From: Bacteriovorax stolpii
Lineage (GTDB): Bacteria > Bdellovibrionota > Bacteriovoracia > Bacteriovoracales > Bacteriovoracaceae
Reading direction: 5' to 3'
Length of the DNA stretch: 5,142 nt
NCBI GenBank assembly: GCA_945862475.1
Contig: CAMAYW010000211.1
Span: 1-5,142, forward strand
Each line of letters begins with the position of its first letter. The first letter of the stretch is position 1. The position numbers and the translations under genes were made by a program. A model generated the notes under the pieces. That model did not search any database. It was given only the letters and a program-made list of their open reading frames with translations, and had not been told where the DNA came from. Positions 1-5,142 of this stretch are shown here, piece by piece.

Positions 1-1161
1 TTTATCAGCGTTTCTAAAAAGTGTAGAGCCTTCGACATTTACAATTGAATAGGTTGGTATGCCCTTTTCTTTGCAAAGTTCCTGACATGCGAGGGTATCT
101 GCTGTTTCACCTGATTGAGAAATGAAAAGACCCACCTCTCCCTTTTTCAATATCGGGTTTTTGTAACGAAACTCAGACGCAATATCGACAGACGCTTTCT
201 GACGATTAATTTGCTCAAAATAGTTTTTTATCACAAGTCCAGCGTGCCAAGCGGTTCCACAAGCTGTTAAATGCCATTCATCGCACTTAAATCCCTTTAA
301 TTCATCTAGAACCTTACGCCCTTCATTTTTTATGTAGTATGCAGCCAATTTATCTATGAGAGCTGGTTGTTCATGAATTTCTTTAAGCATGTAATGCTCA
401 TATTGGCCTTTGGAAGTCGCATCCACTGACATGGAATTTGATTGAAACTTGTAACGATTTGAAGGGGACAAATCCAATTCATAAAAATTTAATTTTACCT
501 CATTTGAAGTGACAGTTCCTTCGCAAATGACTCCATCTTGAGGGAAATATATTTTGGGTGCAAAACCCACAAGGGCAAATGGATCCGAGGAAACATAAGC
601 TTCACGAAGGTCTTTATTTTCCCCAACAACTAATGGTGCGGATCGCTTGAGTGCATAGAGCTTATCCGTTGTCTTTTCCATAATAACAAAAGCAGAATTT
701 CCAGTGATTGTCTCAAAAGCTTTTGAAATTGATTTAAGTGTTGAATGACCTTGTTTAAAAAACTTTGTGAGAAGAACCAAAAAGACTTCTGAATCTGTTT
801 GAGATTTAAATTGAAACCCCTCGGCCTGGAGCTCTTTTTTTAAACTCCCTGCATTTTCAATGATTCCATTATGAACGACAGCAAAAATCTCATTTCCATG
901 AGGATGAGCATTGTCAGTCGTAACCGCCCCGTGTGTCGCCCAGCGAGTATGACCTATTCCAATATTTGAAAAAGGTTTTTGAGTGCTGATGAGTTGTTTG
1001 AGGTTATCAAGCTTCCCTTCTTTTTTTAAAATTTGAAGCTCATTATTGATTTTAAGACAAATTCCTGCGGAATCGTATCCACGATATTCTAAACGAGAGA
1101 GACCCTCAATAATTGGGCCAACAGAATTATTTGGGCCAGAATAACCCACGATTCCACACAT
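1..1161 (-). CDS. glmS: Glutamine--fructose-6-phosphate aminotransferase (isomerizing), N-terminal 387 codons; 3' end outside window
   Basis: The cytoplasmic enzyme makes glucosamine-6-phosphate from fructose-6-phosphate and glutamine, the first committed step towards UDP-GlcNAc. The protein begins MCGIVGY, so removal of Met exposes the nucleophilic Cys of a class II (Ntn) glutamine amidotransferase. Further glutaminase motifs are LEYRGYDSAG (about 24-33), HTRWATHG (71-78), VVHNGIIEN (95-103) and QTDSEV (121-126), which carry the Arg, Asn/Gly and Asp residues used to bind glutamine. The interdomain signature KGQYEHYMLKEIHEQP (about 251-266) separates glmS from other Ntn amidotransferases such as purF. 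The first sugar isomerase (SIS) domain follows, with ACGTAWHAG (300-308), ASEFRY (328-333) and SQSGETADT (348-356). The frame is still open at base 1. The family is usually about 600 residues, so roughly 220 are missing, including the second SIS domain. The ATG at 1159-1161 is fixed by the required N-terminal Cys and has GGAG (1168-1171) six bases upstream. It follows glmU by 85 bases, probably in one operon. Confidence 0.97.
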   Translation of the reverse strand, partial: MCGIVGYSGPNNSVGPIIEGLSRLEYRGYDSAGICLKINNELQILKKEGKLDNLKQLISTQKPFSNIGIGHTRWATHGAVTTDNAHPHGNEIFAVVHNGIIENAGSLKKELQAEGFQFKSQTDSEVFLVLLTKFFKQGHSTLKSISKAFETITGNSAFVIMEKTTDKLYALKRSAPLVVGENKDLREAYVSSDPFALVGFAPKIYFPQDGVICEGTVTSNEVKLNFYELDLSPSNRYKFQSNSMSVDATSKGQYEHYMLKEIHEQPALIDKLAAYYIKNEGRKVLDELKGFKCDEWHLTACGTAWHAGLVIKNYFEQINRQKASVDIASEFRYKNPILKKGEVGLFISQSGETADTLACQELCKEKGIPTYSIVNVEGSTLFRNADK

Positions 1162-1246
1162 AGAAATCTCCAGAAATGAGAGTGAAGTTTTAAGGGCTTC
1201 AATCTATCAAATCGATGAAGATCTTACTAGTTTTTCGCAGAGTTTC
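1162..1246 (-). other. glmU-glmS intergenic gap with glmS ribosome binding site
   Basis: This 85-base gap lies between the glmU stop and the glmS start. Read on the minus strand, it ends in GGAG (1168-1171) six bases before the glmS ATG, a normal Shine-Dalgarno. I see no GC-rich hairpin followed by a T run, so no intrinsic terminator, and no convincing -35/-10 pair. This supports read-through from glmU. The gap looks too short for a glmS ribozyme of the Firmicutes type, which needs well over 100 bases upstream of the gene, and I see no strong paired structure suggesting one. Confidence 0.6.
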
Positions 1247-2653
1247 TTAGGTCTTTTTCCGCTTTAGAAATTTCTTTGCGGCCCCTTCTTTAGTTACCTG
1301 TTGACCGCGGGCAATTCCAAATGCTCCATCTGGTACATTTTTGGTAATAGTTGACCCTGCTGCTACGAATGCGTCATTGCCAATTTCAATAGGCGCCACC
1401 ATTTGGCAGTCCGAGCCGATAAAAGTATTGCTGCCTATTTTAGTCTTGTGTTTATTAACTCCATCATAGTTGCAAGTAATAAATCCGCAGCCAATATTGG
1501 TATTTTCGCCAATTTCAGCGTCGCCGACATAACTGAGATGTGAAACCTTCACCCCTTGAGCAAGTTTTGATTTTTTAACCTCTACAAAATTTCCAATTTT
1601 AGATTCTGCACCGATATCCGCTCCGGGACGTAACCGTGCCATGGGGCCAATTGTTACATCTTCATGAACAACGGCTTCTTCAAGGTAACTATGGGCCAGG
1701 ATTTCTGACCCATTACGTATGTTCGAGTTTTTAATAAAAGCACCTGATTCAATAACAACTTTTTCTCCGATAACAGTTTTTCCTAAAAGGGTAACATTGG
1801 GATAAACAACTGAACCGACTCCGATTTTTACTTCATCATCAATATGAACCGAGTCAGGATTTAAAAATTCCACTCCATCAATCATGAGCTGCCTCAATTT
1901 TCTTTTTCTTAAAAGAGTTGTTACCTCTGCCAGTTGCTCCATCGTATTAATTCCTAAAAAAGGAATTTCAGAGCGAAACTTAACGGCCTTAACCTGATAT
2001 TTATCTTGAAAAAGATCTGTCAGATAGAACTCGCCAGATTTATTGTTGTTTCCAATTAGTCCTAAAACGTCTTTCACGTGTTTTGTTTTTAAGATGTAAA
2101 ATCCAGAATTTACCTCTGTGATAAGTCGCTCTTTTTCAGAGGCATCTTTTTCTTCAACAATATGAAACCCTTTCTCGCTATGAACGATCCTACCGTATCC
2201 TTTTGGATCGTGAGCATCGAAAGTTGCGGCTACCCCAACAAGTTCTGGATTAGATTTGAGAGTTAAGAATAGGGCTTCAAATTCAGAAGCTTGAATCATG
2301 GGAGTATCTGCGCATGCAACAAGTGTGTAATCAAAATTCCAAAAATGAGGAAGATCATTAAAGCAAGATTTTAGTGCATCAGCGGTGCCATTCTGTTCTC
2401 TTTGCCAAGCAGTTTTGAGCATATTTTTAGCAGGATGCATAGATAACCATTCTTCTATGAGTTCTTTTTTATGGCCAACCACAAGACCGATTTCCGCTCT
2501 TAGAGAAGAGGCTGAAGCAAATTTTATAGTAGCATCAACAACATAATCGAGGAGACTCCTCCCTGCTGTTTTCGCCAGTGCTTTAGGTGTGTCGATTTTC
2601 ATTCTCGTTCCCTTACCTGCGGCCAGTATTACTAAACCAATCGAGTCACTCAT
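1247..2653 (-). CDS. glmU: Bifunctional UDP-N-acetylglucosamine pyrophosphorylase / glucosamine-1-phosphate N-acetyltransferase
   Basis: This bifunctional cytoplasmic enzyme acetylates glucosamine-1-phosphate with acetyl-CoA, then joins the product to UTP to give UDP-GlcNAc for peptidoglycan and lipopolysaccharide. Residues 1 to about 240 form the nucleotidyltransferase domain: LAAGKGTRM (10-18) with Lys24 for UTP, NGTADAL (88-94), ADTP with metal-binding Asp116, KGYGRIV (151-157), EVNSGFY (180-186) and GIN with Asn236, equivalent to the second metal ligand. A helical linker at about 240-258 leads to a left-handed beta-helix of hexapeptide repeats (about 260-455). Acetyltransferase residues are all present: Arg342 in RLRPG, Lys360 in NFVEVKK, catalytic His372 and Tyr375 in SHLSYVGDAE, Asn386, and CNYDG (394-398). 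At 468 residues it is slightly longer than the E. coli enzyme (456) and ends in a lysine-rich tail. The ATG at 2651-2653 has AAAGG (2663-2667) nine bases upstream. It is the first gene of a probable glmU-glmS operon; both domains appear functional. Confidence 0.98.
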   Translation of the reverse strand: MSDSIGLVILAAGKGTRMKIDTPKALAKTAGRSLLDYVVDATIKFASASSLRAEIGLVVGHKKELIEEWLSMHPAKNMLKTAWQREQNGTADALKSCFNDLPHFWNFDYTLVACADTPMIQASEFEALFLTLKSNPELVGVAATFDAHDPKGYGRIVHSEKGFHIVEEKDASEKERLITEVNSGFYILKTKHVKDVLGLIGNNNKSGEFYLTDLFQDKYQVKAVKFRSEIPFLGINTMEQLAEVTTLLRKRKLRQLMIDGVEFLNPDSVHIDDEVKIGVGSVVYPNVTLLGKTVIGEKVVIESGAFIKNSNIRNGSEILAHSYLEEAVVHEDVTIGPMARLRPGADIGAESKIGNFVEVKKSKLAQGVKVSHLSYVGDAEIGENTNIGCGFITCNYDGVNKHKTKIGSNTFIGSDCQMVAPIEIGNDAFVAAGSTITKNVPDGAFGIARGQQVTKEGAAKKFLKRKKT

Positions 2654-2793
2654 AAATTCGAACCTTTTTGTCGTCTATTTTTAACTTCTTGAAATGATGA
2701 AAAATTAAATGAATTCCCTATAAAAAACATATCAAACTATTCATGTATAAAAATATAAAAACTTCAATTTTTTCTTCATTTTACATCAAATAA

Positions 2794-2825
2794 CTTTAAA
2801 GCGCTTCAGTAAAAATCCCGATTTA
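2794..2825 (+). promoter_or_regulatory. Putative heat-shock (sigma-32-type) promoter of lon
   Basis: CTTTAAA (2794-2800) differs at one position from the sigma-32 -35 consensus CTTGAAA. After a 16-base spacer comes CCCGATTTA (2817-2825), which matches the -10 form CCCCATTTA at eight of nine positions. Transcription would begin near 2832, leaving a leader of about 40 bases before the lon ATG. The spacer is at the long end of what sigma-32 promoters use, and the -35 loses the central G, so this is a plausible but unproven match. lon is a classic sigma-32 target in proteobacteria, which raises the prior. Confidence 0.4.
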
Positions 2826-2860
2826 GCTTTTAGAAATGTTCACGGAAGAGACATACGCTA

Positions 2861-2866
2861 GAGGAG
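2861..2866 (+). promoter_or_regulatory. lon ribosome binding site
   Basis: GAGGAG lies seven bases before the ATG at 2874, a strong Shine-Dalgarno at ideal spacing. An in-frame TAG at 2859-2861 rules out any start further upstream, so the lon start is well fixed. Confidence 0.85.
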
Positions 2867-2873
2867 TAAAAGT

Positions 2874-5142
2874 ATGGTTACGAATTATGAGGGCGAAGCA
2901 ATTGAATTCAAGGAAAGTCTCCCTCTCCTGCCAGTTCGAGATCTTGTAGTTTATCCATTTATGATCCTGCCACTCTTTGTTGGTCGAGAGACATCCATCA
3001 AGGCCGTCGAGGAAGCACTTAACAACACAGACAGATTAATTCTCCTTTCTTCACAGAAAGATATTACTGCTGAGAGCCCAACTCCATCGGAGATTTATGA
3101 AATGGGAACAGTAGCAATGATCATGAGGATGAGAAAACTTCCTGATGGAAGAATTAAAATTCTGATTCAAGGCTTAGCTAAGGCCAGAATTAAAGAATTT
3201 GAATCTACTGAGCCTTTCTACAAAGTTAAAGTAGAAAAAGTTGAACCTCAAACTGTAACAGCATCAAGCTCAACAATTGAGGCTATGGCGAGGACAGTAA
3301 AAGAGAATCTTGAAAAAGTCATTTCTCTTGGGAAAGTTCTATCACCAGACATCCTTATGGTCCTTGAAGATATTCAAGACCCAGGTCGACTTGCAGATTT
3401 AATTGCATCAAACTTAAATCTTAAAGTTTCAGATGCACAAAAAGTTTTAGAAGTTCTTGATCCTGTTGAACGATTGGGACACATTAATCAAATTCTTGTG
3501 AAAGAACTTGAAATTTTATCTCAGCAATCAAAAATCAAAAACCAAAAAGAAGACTTATCTAAAAATCAAAAAGAATTCTTTTTACGTGAACAGATCAAGG
3601 CCATGAAACAGGAATTAAGCGAGGATTCATCAGATAAAAATGATGAGTTTACTGAACTTCGTGAAAAGCTAGTGGCCAAGCATTTACCACATGATTCAGA
3701 AAAAGAAGCCATGAAACAACTTGGTCGTCTTGAAAGAATGCATCCAGATTCTTCAGAGGCAAGCATTCTTCGCTCTTACTTAGAGTGGGTCGTAGATCTT
3801 CCTTGGTCAGAAGAATCAAAAGAAGTAACGGATCTTAATTTCGCTAAGGATGTATTAGATGAAGATCACTTTGATCTCGAAAAGATTAAAGAAAGAATCC
3901 TTGAATATCTTGCTGTAAGATCACTAAAAGGTGGAGCTGCTAAAGGGCCAATCCTTTGCTTCTCTGGTCCTCCAGGTGTTGGTAAAACTTCTCTAGGTAA
4001 ATCTATTGCCAAGGCAACTGGCCGTGAATTCGTAAGAATCTCATTGGGTGGTGTTAAAGATGAATCTGAAATTCGTGGTCACCGACGAACTTACGTTGGA
4101 GCAATGCCAGGAAGATTCATCCAAGCTATGAAGCAATGTAAAACAATTAACCCTGTTATCCTTCTAGATGAGATTGATAAACTTGGTTCAGATTTTAAAG
4201 GCGACCCAGCTTCAGCAATGCTTGAAGTTTTGGATCCCGAGCAGAACTGCACTTTTAGAGATAATTATCTTAATATGAATTATGATTTATCAAAAATCAT
4301 GTTCATTGCAACTGCTAACGTATTGGAACAGATTCCTGGTCCATTACGTGACAGAATGGAGATTATTAATCTTGCTGGTTATACACAGGAAGAGAAAGTA
4401 CAGATTTCTAAAAAATACCTTATTCCAAAACAAATGGATGAGCATGGAATCACCGATGATCATATCGAATTTCATGATGAGGGTGTTGAATCTGTGATCT
4501 CTGGTTATACGAGAGAAGCAGGCCTTCGAAATCTTGAAAGACAAGTGGGGGCACTTTGCAGAAAAGTGGCGAAGAAGATCGCATCTGGACATCATGGTAA
4601 AACCCATATCTTCTCACAAACAGTAGAAGAACTTTTGGGACCTCCAGTTTACTCTCATGAGGACTCAAATGAGTTTGATGAAGTTGGTGTAGCAACTGGT
4701 CTTGCTTGGACAGCAGCCGGTGGAGAGATTCTCCATATAGAAGCTACTAAAATGAAGGGAAGAGGTATTACTCTAACAGGTCAGCTTGGTGAAGTGATGA
4801 AAGAGTCTGCTCACGCTGCCTTAGGATTTATCAGAAGTCACGCCTCTGAACTAGGTATTGACGATAAGTTCTTTGAGGAAAATGAAATTCATATTCATCT
4901 ACCAGCTGGGGCGATTCCAAAAGATGGGCCATCGGCAGGGATTACGCTCGCTACAGTTATCACGTCTCTTCTTACAAATTCTTATGTAAGTAAGGACATC
5001 GCTATGACTGGTGAAATTACACTGACTGGAAAAGTACTCCCAGTAGGTGGAATAAAAGAGAAAGCTCTTGCAGCTATGAGAGCGGGAATCGAGACGATCA
5101 TTATTCCTTGGAAGAATCAAAAAGATCTTCTTGAAATTCCTG
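2874..5142 (+). CDS. lon: ATP-dependent endopeptidase La (LonA protease), first 756 codons; 3' end outside window
   Basis: Lon is a cytoplasmic homohexameric AAA+ serine protease that unfolds and degrades misfolded and short-lived regulatory proteins. The N-terminal substrate-binding domain opens with LPLLPVRDLVVYPFMILPLF (16-35). A charged helical linker follows (about 205-260, including KEFFLREQIKAMKQEL). The AAA+ module has Walker A GPPGVGKT (365-372, Lys371), pore-loop GHRRTYVGAMPG with Tyr407, Walker B ILLDEID (429-435, Asp432/Glu433), arginine finger Arg494 in RDRME, and sensor-2 Arg552 in GLRNLER. The protease domain starts near TGLAWT (608-613). It contains the catalytic Ser687 in PKDGPSAG and Lys730 in GGIKEK, the Ser-Lys dyad equivalent to E. 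coli S679/K722. The AAA+ module follows on from a long N-terminal domain and there is no membrane segment, so this is LonA, not LonB. The frame is still open at the window edge, and by comparison with E. coli (784 aa) only some 30-60 residues are missing. It is divergent from glmU and likely heat-inducible. Confidence 0.98.
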   Translation, partial: MVTNYEGEAIEFKESLPLLPVRDLVVYPFMILPLFVGRETSIKAVEEALNNTDRLILLSSQKDITAESPTPSEIYEMGTVAMIMRMRKLPDGRIKILIQGLAKARIKEFESTEPFYKVKVEKVEPQTVTASSSTIEAMARTVKENLEKVISLGKVLSPDILMVLEDIQDPGRLADLIASNLNLKVSDAQKVLEVLDPVERLGHINQILVKELEILSQQSKIKNQKEDLSKNQKEFFLREQIKAMKQELSEDSSDKNDEFTELREKLVAKHLPHDSEKEAMKQLGRLERMHPDSSEASILRSYLEWVVDLPWSEESKEVTDLNFAKDVLDEDHFDLEKIKERILEYLAVRSLKGGAAKGPILCFSGPPGVGKTSLGKSIAKATGREFVRISLGGVKDESEIRGHRRTYVGAMPGRFIQAMKQCKTINPVILLDEIDKLGSDFKGDPASAMLEVLDPEQNCTFRDNYLNMNYDLSKIMFIATANVLEQIPGPLRDRMEIINLAGYTQEEKVQISKKYLIPKQMDEHGITDDHIEFHDEGVESVISGYTREAGLRNLERQVGALCRKVAKKIASGHHGKTHIFSQTVEELLGPPVYSHEDSNEFDEVGVATGLAWTAAGGEILHIEATKMKGRGITLTGQLGEVMKESAHAALGFIRSHASELGIDDKFFEENEIHIHLPAGAIPKDGPSAGITLATVITSLLTNSYVSKDIAMTGEITLTGKVLPVGGIKEKALAAMRAGIETIIIPWKNQKDLLEIP

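Larger units (their letters stand above)
2654..2873. promoter_or_regulatory. Divergent intergenic region between glmU (minus) and lon (plus)
   Basis: This 220-base non-coding region must hold the lon promoter and, unless the glm genes are read from elsewhere, the glmU promoter. Its centre is strikingly AT-rich: only 9 of the 60 bases at 2721-2780 are G or C, with several A and T runs that could bend the DNA or act as an UP element. On the minus strand, AAAGG (2663-2667) is the glmU ribosome binding site. On the plus strand, GAGGAG (2861-2866) serves lon. A possible sigma-32 promoter sits at 2794-2825. I could not identify a convincing glmU promoter: hexamers such as TAAAAT (minus strand, 2778-2783) lack a good -35 at proper distance. 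I see no small gene. Confidence 0.6.

Noticed and set aside
2688..2724. CTTGAA (2688-2693) followed by CCCTATAAA (2716-2724) as a second heat-shock promoter for lon
   Set aside because: Each box looks tempting, but the 22-base spacer is too long for sigma-32, and the boxes are also wrongly spaced for sigma-70.
2691..2782. Imperfect inverted repeat formed by the AAATGATGAAAAA stretch (about 2692-2704) and the TTTTTTCTTCATTT stretch (about 2768-2780)
   Set aside because: The arms are low-complexity, imperfect and over 60 bases apart; this is likely chance similarity in AT-rich DNA, not a hairpin or operator pair.
2778..2783. Minus-strand TAAAAT as the -10 box of a glmU promoter
   Set aside because: No acceptable -35 hexamer lies 16-18 bases upstream and it is not a proper extended -10. 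In a region this AT-rich such hexamers are expected by chance.
3566..3766. 66-codon open frame on the minus strand inside lon
   Set aside because: It lies wholly within the well-supported lon reading frame, has no family resemblance, and its serine-rich composition is what the antisense of a Glu/Lys-rich linker gives.
4282..4695. Three overlapping open frames (one plus, two minus) of 71-87 codons inside lon
   Set aside because: All overlap the conserved AAA+ and sensor-2 region of lon in other frames, show no recognisable motif and contradict one another. They are shadow frames.
4899..5120. 73-codon open frame on the minus strand over the lon protease domain
   Set aside because: It is antisense to the highly conserved Ser-Lys catalytic region, whose conservation explains the lack of stops. 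No independent evidence of a gene.

Overview
The window carries three recognisable housekeeping genes and no mobile element, CRISPR array, RNA gene or unexplained gene cluster. Two genes on the minus strand, glmU (complete) followed by glmS (cut off by the left edge of the window), make the amino-sugar precursors of the cell envelope. One gene on the plus strand, lon (cut off by the right edge), encodes an ATP-dependent quality-control protease and is transcribed away from the glm pair.

Layout: 1-1161 minus, N-terminal 387 codons of glmS; 1162-1246, an 85-base gap holding the glmS ribosome binding site; 1247-2653 minus, complete glmU (468 aa); 2654-2873, a 220-base, very AT-rich divergent intergenic region; 2874-5142 plus, the first 756 codons of lon. 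All three frames are open throughout the window, with the expected catalytic residues in place and no sign of frameshift or decay.

How the genes relate: GlmS makes glucosamine-6-phosphate from fructose-6-phosphate and glutamine. GlmM, which is not in this window, would convert this to glucosamine-1-phosphate. GlmU then acetylates and uridylates it to UDP-GlcNAc, the precursor of peptidoglycan and lipopolysaccharide. The pair is probably one operon, because the gap is short and shows no terminator-like hairpin. Lon is functionally separate. A sequence resembling a heat-shock (sigma-32) promoter lies just upstream of it, which would fit the usual heat-shock control of lon.

Organism: a bacterium with moderately AT-rich DNA. 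The bifunctional GlmU and the LonA-type protease are of ordinary proteobacterial type. My guess, from general impression only, is a member of Bdellovibrionota or another former deltaproteobacterial lineage. This was not tested by any search. I found no convincing evidence of a new biological system; the most useful second look is at the divergent regulatory region.
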